A stretch of 64,000 nucleotides of DNA. It comes from Cricetomys ansorgei (taxonomy: Eukaryota > Chordata > Mammalia > Rodentia > Nesomyidae). The notes under the pieces were generated by a model. The model ran no database searches. It was not told the origin of the DNA and saw nothing but the letters and a program-made list of their open reading frames with translations. The stretch covers positions 5,019,001-5,083,000 of the forward strand of contig JAMJFZ010000289.1 in the NCBI GenBank assembly GCA_026225945.1, written 5' to 3'. How positions within the stretch are numbered: the first letter of the stretch is position 1; each line of letters opens with the position of its first letter. Position numbers and translations under genes: made by a program. This document shows, piece after piece, positions 23,380 to 35,390 of the stretch.

Positions 23380-23944
23380 TCAAACAACTTAAGGCTTTAT
23401 TGTGGTTCACACTTTTAAGGTACAGTCTATTGTGGCAGAGAAAGCCAGGCAGCAGGAACATCTTTCCTCATCAACCTCAATGCCTTCCTATCTATTTACT
23501 TTTTATCACTGTAGACCTGAGTAAACACACAGAGCAGCAACCACAGCCTTGGTGCTTTGCTGTCTTGAAATTTCCTCGGCCAGAGAATTAGTGCATCGCC
23601 TTTCATTTCATGCTCATGCCAGTTCTTAGGACCTGGGAATATGCAGCATATTCTATGCAATAAGGTAGCAAGAAAAGCCTCTGACCCAGTTCCTGACAGA
23701 GTCCTTAATCCTACTTGAAACCTTGTGAGCCTGGGCTCCATTATGTCCACTACTCTCAGCATCCTTGTCTTGAAAGTTTCTACACGAATAATGCTTTGTT
23801 TACAGCATTTCGGGGCCTTTCTAGCCCAGAGTTCCAAACCCTTCCATATTCTTCCCATGAACAAATTCCAAAAGCCTAAAAACCACATGTTCAGGTTTAG
23901 CATATCAACACCCTGCTGGTGTTGACTTCTGATACTGACTTTCC
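23380..23944 (-). mobile_element. MaLR internal region, antisense
   Basis: On the minus strand the sequence reads as the non-coding internal part of a MaLR element, with landmarks 'ggtttttaggcttttggaat', 'tttggaactctgggctagaa', 'gacaaggatgctgagag' and 'gaaatttcaagacagc' in the expected order. A MaLR LTR follows directly at 23945-24275 and is the 5' LTR of the antisense element. MaLRs carry no retroviral genes, so the 135-codon minus-strand frame at 23496-23903 is not considered coding. The left (3') LTR is not recognised. Confidence 0.8.
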
Positions 23945-24275
23945 TTTTTAGTTACTTTTCTCATTGCTGTGATAAAATACCTGGCAAAAGCACCTGAGAG
24001 GAAGAGTTTACCTTGACTCATAGTCTGACCATGACAGGAAGGAGGCTGATTGTCATTATGCATCCTCAGAAGGAAGGGGAAAGAGATGAATGTTGGTGTT
24101 AATATCTGTTTACTCCATATGTAATCTGGGATACCAGCTTATAGTATAGTGCTACCCACACATAGAGTGGGTCTTCCCACTTCAACAAGATAACCCCTCA
24201 CAGACATAGCCAGAGATTTTCTTTTTAGTGATTTTAGAACCTTTCAAGTAGACAATCAATACTAACCACCACCAG
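23945..24275 (-). mobile_element. MaLR LTR (MT/ORR1-like), antisense
   Basis: Starts 'tagttacttttctcattgctgtgataaaatacc', the reverse complement of the MaLR LTR 3' end, continues through a block around 'gaagagtttaccttgactcat', and ends with 'aatcaatactaaccacc'. It is joined to MaLR internal sequence on its left. Confidence 0.82.
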
Positions 24276-24884
24276 TTTTATTATCATATTTTGATATATG
24301 TCCTTTACCATATTCATCCCCATTACACTTTTCTGTCCCTTTTGCACTCTAACTAATTCCTTTCCTCTTCTAAATTAGTTGCCCCATTACTTTTGTGTCT
24401 TTTTTTTTTTAGCTTGGTAACTCAATACTTAACTAGAATTACTTACGAGTGCATGGAACGTTATTTGTGGGTATACCACTTAGGAACATGGTACTTCCTT
24501 CTTTAGCAACCATTAATTGCTCACAGAGCCTCAAAAGCAGATGAAGCCTCACGAGGCCTCTCATCTTCCATTTTGATGGATGTTGATGAGCCAAATCTTG
24601 TGCAGGTTAATGGATGTCGGTGGACCAACATGCGGGTATTATGCAGGTAATCTGAGCTCCTGTGAGTTCAAGAGTACAATAGCCATGTGGTGCCCAGAAG
24701 TAATGGGCATGCTCACAGTGCTCTGCTCTTGTCTCTGCTGACTCGAATTCCTCATACCCCCTTTCCATCATGAACATTCCTCTCCTACGATATCGATGCC
24801 TTGTTTTTGGTTGGGCACTTAGAAGTTACTTATGCTTCTCACTTTGGTCTCTTATGTTTTTGTCAGGTAACAGTATCTACTGTT
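24276..24884. other. Mostly unrecognised; possible old repeat at 24520-24780
   Basis: The part at 24520-24780 ('tgcaggtaatctgagctcctgtgagttcaagagtacaatagccatg') has the feel of a rodent L1 or LTR relic but I cannot assign it. The rest is unique. Confidence 0.3.
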
Positions 24885-24906
24885 AAAACAAACAAACAAA
24901 CAAAAC
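24885..24906. repeat. (AAAC)n microsatellite
   Basis: Five AAAC units. Confidence 0.9.
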
Positions 24907-25429
24907 CACCTTCTCTTGACAAAAGGAGATCACAGCAAAAATCTGAGTATAGGCATATAAATTTGGAAGACAATATAATTAATAAATCATAGTCATTAAA
25001 CAAAAAACAACAGTCTACTTCTCAATTGTGCCAATAATCACCCCCAGCAACAGTCTTTTTACTAGCTTTAGGGAGATGCATACTTGGTTTTTATCATATT
25101 AATATTTATACCAACTTTTCAACCAAAATTTGAGAAGAAATATGAGCGCCCATATATTGCTACTAGAAATTCTTGAATCTCTTACTTTGGAAATTTTAAA
25201 ATAGTCCTTTTTGTTAATTTCACTATTATTTTACTTTTCTACTTAAAAAAAATCAGTTTTGCTTAATCAGTACATTATTTTAATAGTTCTAATTTTAAAT
25301 ATCTTTATTTCTTAAGTCATTTTTAATATATTTGAGTTGCTTTCTATAGAGCAACTAGAGACTAGTGTTTGGGGAAGGATATATCAAATCAAAAGACAGA
25401 TAAATATGAGAAAATCATGTTCATATGCA

Positions 25430-26000
25430 TCCCACACATGCAATGCAGACAAATAAACCTAGGATGAGTCTTCAGTGTATTTGTATTGTGGCAAGGGTTT
25501 TAACCTGTCCTATGTGGAAGTGTTACCCGCAGGGGTTCTTCCACATGCTGCTGGTCCAGTTTCATAGCAATGCTCAGAGAAACAGATCCAGAAAAGGACC
25601 CGCAGCCCTGGAATTCACAGTAAATGATCATTCTGATACATCTCTGAAAGCTCACAACCTCAAATCCAGCCCTGACCTTCCAGTTTGCCATGCTCATTCT
25701 TTCCTGTATTTTCCAACATGTGTCTCTACATCTATATGTGTTTCTCATACTTTATCTTCTGCTCTTGTTTTTTTCTGTTTGTTTTCTCCTATCCTGACTT
25801 GTTTGGTTTTTTCTTTTATCTTATTTTATTTTATCATTATTCTTTTGATGTCTGTTTTCTAACAAGAAACAGAAAGGACATGGCTCCAGATGTGAGTGTA
25901 GGGAAGGAGGAACATGAGGACTTGGGGGAAGAGAAATCATAATCATAATATATTGTATGAAAAAATCTAACCTCAATAAACGAACGTATTACAGAAGATG
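25430..26000 (+). mobile_element. Rodent L1 (Lx-type) 3' UTR, sense
   Basis: The terminal part is clear: 'tgtctgttttctaacaagaaacagaaaggacatggctcc', a G-rich 'gggaaggaggaacatgaggacttggggg', 'aatcataatcataatatattgtatgaaaaaa' and 'ctcaataaa'. The upstream part to 25430 fits an L1 3' UTR less clearly. The 145- and 85-codon frames at 25425-25942 are therefore inside non-coding L1 sequence. Confidence 0.75.
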
Positions 26001-26961
26001 AAATAGGCTTTCAGCAGTTTGTCAACATATGGCAGAATTAAACTCAGTGTAATGATTCTCTTAAACTGGTTCACACTTAATGACCAGGAACACTGAACAT
26101 ATTCCTTTTATTCTACTGAGTTTCAATGTGCATGTGGTCCAAGAATAAATATCAAGGAGAGAAAGAGAAAGATAGAAGCATGATGATGACAGGTGGGAAG
26201 TTAAAAGATAAATGGATATTTTAAAAACAGGGTAGTGTCAGAGAAATATACAAGGAAATGACGCACGTAGGATTCTGATTTTGTTTCTTCATTGTTACTG
26301 TTTTGTTTTGTTTCTTTGGTCAGTAATATATCTGTTCCTATTTTTGTTTATGTTTCTGATTTGGTTCTTATTTGAATTTTGCTGCTTTTTAAAAAATTTC
26401 CATTTCCCCAAAGGCATCGTCCCCTAAAGCTTCTGAGTCAATCCATGAGATAGGTCTAATTATCTAATATTGAAATGAAAATCATGTTTCCGGTTTAGCA
26501 TAAATTAAGAAGTCTTTAAATAAACTAAGGAAAAATGAAAATCACCTCCGCCTGCTGTGGAGTGGACACTGGGTCGTAAATGTTAACCTTTGGTCAGTTG
26601 GGGGTATGTGTTAAAATCAGAGGCATTGAGAAGCATGGCTTGAGGCAGAATGTTTGTATCCCCCCTCTGACCCAATTATAACAGTGTGAGGTCCTGCTGC
26701 CTGACTTACACCCTCTGGAGCTGTGCACTGCTGAGTTACATAGGACATGCATTAGAATTTACATGCAGGGCATTGAAGCAGCACCTGCACTCCTTCACAG
26801 GTGAGCTCCTCCAGCTCGGGGGTCAGCCAGCTCTATTAGGACTAGAGCATGATGAATCAAAACAGCTTTTCTGGAAAGGGGAAAAAAAAGATTTTGTATT
26901 TTTCTTTTGTTTATGCAATGGCCAGTGTCTTTGAGCTTATATAATTGTTAACATGTTGCCT
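26001..26961. other. Unique DNA with a GC-richer block at 26540-26860
   Basis: The block is repeat-free and holds an inverted E-box pair (CACCTG 26782-26787, CAGGTG 26798-26803). Function unknown; an 82-codon frame there (26686-26934) resembles no known protein. Confidence 0.4.
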
Positions 26962-27245
26962 CTGTGCATTTTCTAATACCGTAACACAGTACTATAAACT
27001 GGGTTAATTATAAGCACTGTACTTTGATTTGGTTCATAATTCTAGAGGATGGAAAGTCCAATAGAGCTTTGCAGCTTCTGAGTCTCCATGATAATAGTGT
27101 TAGTATCACATGGAAAGAGATAGAGCATAATAACGTAAATTATGAGGGGAACGTCTTCATTGCCTAATTACTTCTTAAAGGCCTGAACTCCCCACATTGC
27201 TGCAGTGGCAATCAAATTTCAGGATGAATTTTAGAAGATTAATTC
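26962..27245 (-). mobile_element. MLT1-like MaLR LTR, antisense
   Basis: The order 'acagtactataaactgggttaatta', 'ttcataattctagaggatggaaagtcc', 'atcacatggaaagagata' and 'aattacttcttaaaggcc' is the antisense of MLT1, whose sense 3' half contains 'ctccagaactgtgag...cacccagtttgtgg'. Confidence 0.75.
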
Positions 27246-27324
27246 CAAACATAGTAAAGGTCAACTCAGAATTGTGGTCATCTGTTAGATTTGAGTATCA
27301 AGTTATCTTCCAAAGACGGCTGGG

Positions 27325-27652
27325 CACCTGGATTCCAGCAGATGGCGCTACTTTGGGAGCTGGAAGAAACTTGAGAAGCTGTAATGTAGCTTAAGGTTGT
27401 AGGCCAATGTGGGTATAAATTTGATGACTGCACCTGGTGTGTAGTTCCTTCTGGTCTCTGCTCCTTGTCTGCCAGGAGGTAAGTAGTCTTCTTCTCCACA
27501 CTAGAACGATATTATGCCTCAGGCTAGACCCTCCTGCAAGAGAGTCAAGGAATGTGGATTGAAGACTCCGCAACTATGAGCCAAAGCAAAGCTCTCCTCT
27601 TTAGCCTCTTGCTCAGGCATATCTTCACAGTAACGAAAGAATCTAGCATAGC
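27325..27652 (+). mobile_element. MaLR LTR (MT-like), sense
   Basis: Landmarks 'gtctctgctccttgtctgccaggaggtaag', 'gatattatgcctcaggctagacc', 'ctatgagccaaagcaaagctctcctctttag' and 'tcttcacagtaacgaaagaatc' follow the MT-type LTR 3' half in order. The 5' half is eroded. Confidence 0.72.
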
Positions 27653-29764
27653 ATGCACATTTTAAAGAATTTGCTTCTATAAATGTCGGGACTGCTTTGA
27701 AGGAAAGTTACAAAGCAAAACAGTTAACCTCAAAATAGTTTCCCTGTATAAATTTTAGTCATCATGCAGCTAATACTACATACTAAATATTTAGAAGAAT
27801 TTTCTAAATATTCTTTTCATGCTGATTTCATTACATTTATTAAAACAAAACAAGTTCAAAAGTCTGAAGAACCATTATTTCTTGCCTACGAATGCTGACA
27901 TTTAAAACAGTACTTGGTCCCTTCTTTTTAAATCCCGATCACTCTTTGACCATAATAAGGTCTGTATAAGACAGTGCCTTCACACAAAGCATCCAGTAAA
28001 GGGCTGGCCGAGGCTGCTCATTTGTAACAGAGACAATGGTAGAAGCCAAATGGAAGCTTGCTCAAATACACACAATGAATGAATAATTGAAAAACTAGAA
28101 ACTGATTCTAAACATTCAAATCAATTTAAATTATTTTAGAAAGAAGCAAGGAGGGCAGGAGAAGGGTAGAAAGGGCTAGAGTCACAGAGGCAGGCTGGCA
28201 GAAACAAAAGAGACAGACAAGAAATAAAATAATTTTTAAGTTAAAATGAATAGACTTAAAATTTGGCCAAGACTATATGTTTTAAAAGACAGAATTGGCT
28301 GTGAGCATTTAGAATCAGGAGATTTACCATATCGCTTTCTGAATCCTTTGGTAAAGCAGACCCATCTGACTGATTACAGTAGACTCACCAGTCAGTCCTG
28401 GCTATTTGCCCATTGCCTTTCTGAGATATTTTAGTCATGTTCATCTTCATTGTCCCTGAAGACATTTAATTTTGTGATCTGTGATGTGACTGTTCTTTTT
28501 GTTATCAAAGGACCCACTATCCCATTAAAGACTGTAAGAAAGGGCACATTCCCAGGACATACCCTGTGGCTTCTCATTCTGCAACAGTAGCAAATATCTG
28601 ACTTGGTGCATAAAATTATTTTATATAGTCTCAGAATCCACAGCAGAAATTCTGGATGGCTTACAGTAGTCTGGGATGACACATTACATGAAACTTTCTA
28701 TGACTGAGCCCCTGTTGTAGACTGAAATTCTATTAGTTGCATGGTGACCAGATGGACATTAGCTCACATCTGTCTTCAACACTTCTTGTTAATTGTTGCT
28801 CTAACAGTAGAAAAATTGAGGCAATATGTAAAAGCATTGTTTACAAGATAACTGTTAGTGTTATGAAATCAAGTTTTGGTGATGTAAAATGCCACCCAGA
28901 GGCTTATTCACTCGTCTATTTACTAAACAGATTCATTTGCAACACAATTTTTTTCAAAACCTGTTAAGTACAAAAAGAGAATATGAAGTATAGATTCTGT
29001 CCTCAAGAGCTTCCATTAATAAGAGATAAAATCATATGGTGTATATAACTCCTAAGCCAAAGCTGAGATTAAATATGAGATATGCAAATAAAATGTTATG
29101 GTAGTCATTCATTCTCAAACTTCAGTGTGTATCAAAATTGCCATGAGGATCTATAAGATCTAAGACGTTTTCCTTGACTATGATTCTGTAGGTTCAGAAT
29201 ATGTCTCTGTCACCAAAAATGGATTGCATCCCACAGGAGGGTGAGTAGAGGTGACTTCTTAGGAGAGTTCTAAAGATTCCAAGAAGAGACTGCATTTGTG
29301 TCCAGCATTGATTTGGAAAGGACCTGGCAGCACAGTGAGGGTCATTTGAGATGAAAGAGAAGTAATAGCACATGCAAACACTACACACAGAGAATTGTGA
29401 AAACAACGTCCCATAAGACAGGGACAATCTGTTGCCTGGCGCTTCTGCATGGTGTATTTGTTCAGTAAGAACGTGTCTTTTAGTGCAGTAACCCCATAAT
29501 GTGGTGTGACGTCTATATTTACCACATAGTGACCTTTACATGGATCACAGGTAACTCTAATTATGAGCTTCATTGGAATAAAGCTGTTATATTTAACAAA
29601 CCTGAATTAAATTTACATATGAGCTAATTGAGTATCACAAGCTTTACAAGGAATGTTGCTAAGACTATAGTCCTCTGGTATGTGCATGTTAGAACTCTTG
29701 ATAATTCTTGCAATGTGTAATATAGAGACACTTCTTGATTTTACACAAGCTTATTTATTTGATT
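27653..29764. other. Unique DNA, nothing recognised
   Basis: About 2.1 kb without a recognisable gene or repeat. The largest frames are 104 codons (29259-29573, minus strand) and 83 codons (28431-28682, minus strand), neither with motifs. Confidence 0.45.
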
Positions 29765-29865
29765 GTTTATTTCAGGTTTTTACTATGTAGACCAAGGTGG
29801 TTTGAATTTGAGACACTCTTGCATCAATTTACAGAGTGCTAGAATTCCTGAAAGGTCCCACTATT
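29765..29865 (-). repeat. Degenerate B1 SINE, antisense
   Basis: 'tactatgtagaccaaggtggtttgaat' and 'agagtgctagaattcc' correspond to antisense B1 ('tatgtagaccaggctggc', 'aagtgctgggatta'). Confidence 0.6.
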
Positions 29866-30516
29866 CCTAAGTCAATTTTTAATATTTCCTATTGGGCCAC
29901 TGTCTCCAGTCTCTTTCCCATGGCATGAATGCAAAGAGGAACATAATGCACTTTATGTTTTGAGGAATGTAGTTTTGCAGCTCAGCCGACAAAAGGCTCT
30001 CCTGGTATTTCTTCTACAGAACAATGCTTTTATACCGCACAATAGCTTACAGATAAAAAGTGTTATTTCAGGAACAATATGTTTGTTTTAAATGTGAAGT
30101 AGAAATGTAAAGAGAATGAAATTATGAGGAGTGGAGCTAGCCCTTTGACAATCACCCGGGTCTCTGTGCCACCAGTTTCCCAGACAAAGACCAGCAGAAT
30201 GAGAGTGAACAAGGAAAATGATGAAGGATGACGCGAGGCCAGAGTGGCACAAAACTGAAGTATTTCTTAGGCTTCTACAGAAATAACAAGGAGGGTGCTA
30301 CCTAGAAAAAGCAGAGAGTTGCAAACCTATATGAAATCGTGCCCAGCACATGGAGGATTGCTATTTGTCAAAGGCGGTGATTTAAATGCACTAAGCAGTA
30401 ATTAGAAAGTCTTTGTGGTTTAAATGACAATTATATAATTTGTCTTCATGAACATGTAAAGAAAAACTCACGGTTTGTCTATGTAAATGCACAAAGAATG
30501 GTTGTCTTAGGCCTTC
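29866..30516. other. Unique DNA, nothing recognised
   Basis: No notable frame or repeat. Confidence 0.45.
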
Positions 30517-30576
30517 ACTCTCCCATTAATGGTGTCACTGTAAGAAACTCTCCCATCAATGGTCTCACTGTAAGAA
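30517..30576. repeat. 30-bp direct tandem duplication
   Basis: Two adjacent 30-bp copies (30517-30546 and 30547-30576) differ at only two positions. The unit is a multiple of three, so a minus-strand frame (30515-30697) passes through as a 10-residue repeat. The frame has no other support. Confidence 0.95.
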
Positions 30577-31821
30577 GCCCTGCTGGTAAAATCCTCAATA
30601 TATCTGAGATCCTCTCCATAGCCACACTGTATTTAGCTGGTGATTTGTGAAAGCGTGTGCTTCTATTTTGGCTCCTCCAGACAAATTGATCATGCAATGC
30701 TAGATTAATTCAATTCTTTCTTGAAAAAGCGCTTGACCAGGGTTAGGGTGATAGAATTGTGTGACCATCTATGTGTTCAAATGTAACTAATTAAAATGGG
30801 CAATGAAAGCATCTTTCTTCAAATGTTTTTCTCAGCAATATTAATAGAGGTCACATAGATAAGCCAATTTCCAAAACAAAAAACTGTGTGCTTTCCTGTG
30901 TTGCTAACTTGTAAGGACATCATGCCCAGGATAAAGTTAAGGGGATACAGACTTTCAGGATTCACCTTACTTACAAGATTAAACAAACTTGAGATTTATA
31001 TTTGGGGTAAACTATAAAAAGATAAAAATCTGTTTGCCTTATATCTCCGGAGTAATTATTTGGGACTAGATTGCTTTTAATTGGATCAACCAATAAAGAT
31101 AGTGATCTCAGACAAAATTTCTCAGTTTATAATACTTGTTGAGAGAGAGAGAGCGAGAGATGATACAGACTGGTTCTATTTTAATCTTGAGCCAGAAGGT
31201 CATAACTCCTGAGTATGAAGCAGTTTCTCGGTACGTGCAGTGTACTCAGACCAGGCGTGTGACTGCCCCAAAGAAATACTTCAGCTCTCCACATGAAAAC
31301 CGATTGTCTGGCAATTTAATCTAATTCTGTCACTACCTGGAGTTCCAGTTAAATTCTGAGAGTTAACAGTCTCCATCTGGAAAGACAGCCCCCACTTCTG
31401 ACACTGAATTATGCCTGGCCTTTCTAACTATCTGATAACTGACTTTAATTTGGGAGTTTCCCTTCCTTCCTTTAAATATTCTGATTGAATGGTTCGCAGA
31501 CCTCAGACACACTTTACTCACTTATTTCCTGCGCAGGATTGTGTAATATCAGTTTTGCTACAAGGGTTGTACCATAGGAGCAGGTTTGGGAGAAGAATCT
31601 AGGGCCGGGGACACATCATGTTGTTCCTGGCTGTGTCACCTCCCAGTATTTCAGATGTGCGGTGTCCTGGTGGCTTATTAAATACGCCTCAATAATTTTT
31701 ATAGAAATTTTCCTTTATCAAGGCACTAATCCCTGGGTCTCTCTGGGGGGAAAAGCCTCATTTTGAAGCTATCTTGTGCCAACCTTTCCCTTAGCAAAAT
31801 AAACTCAAATTTGCAATAGGT
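30577..31821. other. Unique DNA with a short (GA)n run
   Basis: (GA)n with one GC interruption at 31140-31160. No gene is seen. Confidence 0.45.
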
Positions 31822-32194
31822 AATCTTATTTGCCAATCTAATGAGATCTGGAGTAACTGGGGAGATAGGAATGGACATGCCTATCAGGAGTTACCTTGAC
31901 TGAGTTAACTGAAGTGAGAAGACAGTGCCACTGTGGATTACACCATTTCCTGTGCTGACAATCTGAACTGTACAAAAATGAGAAAATTAGCTCAGCACAA
32001 AGATTTGCCACTCTCGTTGTTCCTCACTGTAGATGCAGGGTAATCAGCTGCTTCAGATTCTTGCTTCCTTGACTGTCCTGCCATGATGGGCTATACCTTT
32101 ACACTATGAGGCAAAATAAACACTTTGTTGCTTAAATTGCCTTTGTAATAAGTATAATATCACAGTAACAGAAAAAATAATAACTAAGACAAGT
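31822..32194 (+). mobile_element. Rodent LTR-like interspersed repeat, sense
   Basis: Follows a common rodent LTR-like family: 'ttgactgagttaactgaagtgagaag', 'cagctgcttcagattcttgcttccttgactgtcctgccatgatgggct', 'gcaaaataaacactttgttgc' (with the polyadenylation word), and the terminal 'taactaagaca'. Exact family name not claimed. An inverted, related repeat starts 98 bases downstream. Confidence 0.7.
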
Positions 32195-32290
32195 TGAATC
32201 CAAAGATGCTCCAATAATTCCAATAATTGTAGGAAACTTGTGTCAAGAACTTAGGGCAAAGGTAAAAGCTAATTTTCATAATATATAACT

Positions 32291-32710
32291 GTCTTAGTTA
32301 GGGTTCCAATTGCTATGATGAAACACCATTACCCAAAGCACGTTGGGGAGGGAAAGGTTTATTGTGCTTTCACTTCCATAACCCTGTTTATCATGGAAGG
32401 AAGTCAGGACTAGAACTCAAACAGGGCAGGAACCTGGATGCAGGAGCTGATGAAGAGGCCATAAAGGGTGATGCTTACTGGCTTGCACCTCATGGGTTGT
32501 TCAGCCTGCTTTCTTATAGAAGCCGGAACCACTATGCAGAGGTGCCACATCCCACAATGGGCTGAGCCTTCCCACATCAATCACTAATTAAGAAAATATT
32601 CTTCGGGCTTTCTTGCAGCCCGAACTAATGGAGGCATTGTCTTAATTGGTGTTCCCTTCTCTCAGATGACTTTAGCCAGTGTCAAATTGACATAAAATTA
32701 GCCCACACAA
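32291..32710 (-). mobile_element. Rodent LTR-like interspersed repeat, antisense
   Basis: Begins 'gtcttagttagggttcc', passes through 'gttggggagggaaaggtttattg', 'aggaagtcaggactagaactcaaacagg', 'tcagcctgctttcttatagaa' and ends near 'gtcaaattgacataaaattagcc'. The same family recurs in the same orientation at 54275-54685. It contains an 8-bp perfect hairpin at 32602-32624. Confidence 0.78.
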
Positions 32711-34380
32711 ATACTTAGTTAATTATGGCTTTAAAAACAATGTTTTATTTGCAAATAATATACTGTTTGGCTTCTATTTTCAGTGGGTTCTCCTTCCCTG
32801 GCATCTAATAATCACAGATGAAATATACCCAAGAAATTTTCACATGTACTGAGCATGTACAGTATTTGAATACCTAAAGAATCCAACATACATGTGTGTG
32901 TGTGTGTGTGTATATATATATGCAGAAATCTATTTAAATGCATGAAAGCTTCCTCACATACTCTTGAGTCCTCCTTTTCCCTGTGTCTTCCGTCAACTTC
33001 TGTCTGTAAGTTGTCTGTAATATGTGTCTGAATGTGTACCAGTCTGAATATTGCCTTGTGAATTTGTTCCTCTGTCTGTGTGTGAGAGTCCATATGAGAT
33101 GCCTTTTTCTATATTTTTGTAGAACAAAACAGAAAACATCAATTGAGGAAACATGAGGACAAAAAAAGCAGCATCAAAGAGTCGAATGCTGCTTATGGTG
33201 GATGTTTGCTTAGTAAAGTTGCTTTTCAACCTACTTGTTGCTTTCAACATGCCGTAGGACACATAGGTCAGGGGCATGGAAGAGGGAATGATTTGAGATT
33301 ATAGCTGTTCATTAGCTTGGGTTGTAAAAAGTTTATTTCCTGAGAAATCCAAGGCAAGTAAAGTTCATTATTACATTTCTCTCTCAAAGTCAGTTCAAAC
33401 AAATGTGCCGAATATATAGTAGGATGTCTTAGTTGACCTCAGGGTGAATTATTAACTTCACTGTGAGGTTTAGAGGAAGTTTTGATATGTTAGAACATAA
33501 GAGAGACTTTTATACTGATATCTTACCACTGATTTGTATTTTCTTAGGTGTCACAAGTATGCTAGAAACGACCTAAAGTATTTAGAAAATGTTATTAGTT
33601 ACATGTAGGTATTATTATATCTAAATAAGATAATTGAACATGAAAGAGTTTGGTTCTAAAGATGTCCTGGAAGAATTTCCCTATGGATACCAACAGATAA
33701 TGTACATACTATTTGATTTTCAATATTCAATTTTCAACAACGATGATTTTCAATAAGCTGAAATGAATTTCCGTAGAATTCTAACATTTCCAGTCTTTAT
33801 AAATTCTATTTATCTAAAGAAAATGACTCTAACTCATTTGATCTTATACCAGTATTCTTGATCAGACATGTTGTATCAATGTTCAGACAGTGTGATTTCC
33901 TTCTCAAGTCTCATCATGTTCCCTATTTTCCAGCTTTGTCAGCATATGTACTTTCCTCTGAAGGCTCTCCTCCCATTCATTTTCTTCAGCCTATCCACCT
34001 TTGTATTGTTAATGGAGCATCATTGCTTGGGGTAAATTGTTTCTGTAATGTCCAATTTGGGAGTAACATTAAGCCATCAGAATTTATTATCTATTACAGT
34101 AGCCAAGCAACATATATTTCTCTCATTCTGGCAAAACTAAAAAGTGTTCACATGGCCTCAGTTTGGCCACACAGATGCTATCCCATGGGCTTTGAGTCTG
34201 GGATGAGAGATGCAATGAAAGAAGGAAAGATTGTAGATTTTTAACAAATCACAACACATTGGCCATCCTTTCTATGATGAGCCACCCTTCCTTATCTCGA
34301 AGGGTCTTTAGATCCTTATGGATTCTCTTAAGAACCAAGTGATCTTTCAATATTTTTTTTTTCTTTAAGACATCTAGAGG
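32711..34380. other. Unique DNA with a (TG)n(TA)n run
   Basis: Microsatellite at 32893-32921 (about nine TG, then five TA). A 128-codon plus-strand frame at 33858-34244 shows no motif, signal peptide or homology that I recognise, and is treated as chance. Confidence 0.45.
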
Positions 34381-34535
34381 TAGCTGTCTATGATGGCCCA
34401 CACCTACAGACTTAGTATTAGTAAGGCTGAAAATAATGGATCACTGCGGATTTGAGGTCACCTGACTCTTTATAATTCAAGGGTAGCTAGCCTAGGACAC
34501 AGAGTGAGATCCTGCCTTAAAACAACACAAACAAA
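34381..34535 (+). repeat. Old B1-type SINE with A-rich tail
   Basis: 'gatggcccacacctacag', 'aataatggatcactgcggatttgaggtca' and 'gcctaggacacagagtgagatcctgccttaaaa', followed by an AAAC-rich tail, give the full B1 layout with heavy divergence. Confidence 0.72.
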
Positions 34536-35032
34536 AACAACTTGAGGCCATGCTTACAATGCAGAATCTTATCAAATGGAGGACTATATTTAATTGATCC
34601 AAATTAAATTTCACTTTAACAAGTACTGTTAACTTAAATAGAATTGTTTCAAATGTCTATATTTAGGGTATAGCAGCAAACTGAATGTCACTGTGCAGGA
34701 AAAAAAATTCTTTGAGATAGAAGTGTTACAGGGAAACAAAGGTCAAAACATTCTTACGTTTCATTTCTAGCCTTGATTAGCACATTATAAAGATATCTCT
34801 ATCAAGAAAAAATATGATTAAATATCAATCTTGCATCTATAAGTAAACACCATCTACCTTTCAAACACTTTCAAACACTATTACTGTCTATTACAAAGGC
34901 CTTTCAATTTATAATGTTAAGAAACTATGCATAAGATATTTTTCATGAAAATATATAATAAGTAAATAAAAGGAAGTTAACACATAGGAGCTCTTTCCGT
35001 GTGTCATACATTCTAATATATATTTTTATGTC
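34536..35032. other. Unique AT-rich DNA, nothing recognised
   Basis: Only a small 2 x 10-bp direct repeat (CTTTCAAACA at 34858-34877) stands out. Confidence 0.4.
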
Positions 35033-35390
35033 TTCATTTTACCATAATGAAATACCTAAAACAGGACAACATCATTAAGAAAAGAGTTTTATTTAATTCA
35101 AAGTTTTGGATGCCGAAAGTCTGATATCAGGCACTACTGTAGAACTAATCTCTAATTAGAGCCTTGATGTCTGTGCCACCTTGGCAGTGGAGCATATGGA
35201 TGAAGCTCATGAGACTGGAGGGAGATCTCATAAGAAGCATATTAATTTCTTCTGAAGCCCGCTACATCAGAGACCTGCAGACACTGCTCAGGATCCACTT
35301 TTTAAAGCTGTGTACCAACTCTATATCACTAAACTCTGGCCCAAGATTCCAATGCACAAATGGTCTGGGAAAAATCCAGGCCACAGAAGC
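35033..35390 (-). mobile_element. MaLR LTR, antisense, eroded
   Basis: 'accataatgaaatacctaaaacaggacaac', 'aagaaaagagttttattt' and 'gtctgtgccaccttggcagtgg' follow an antisense MaLR LTR. The part right of about 35260 is only loosely similar. Confidence 0.6.

Noticed and set aside
23496..23903. 135-codon minus-strand open frame
   Set aside because: It lies within a MaLR internal region, which is non-coding in this family, and the residues match no protein that I know.
25425..25862. 145-codon plus-strand open frame, the longest in the window
   Set aside because: Overlaps a rodent L1 3' UTR; the C-terminal half is T-rich sequence read as Phe/Leu/Ser.
33858..34244. 128-codon plus-strand open frame
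   Set aside because: No recognisable motif or family; AT-rich unique DNA yields frames of this length by chance.
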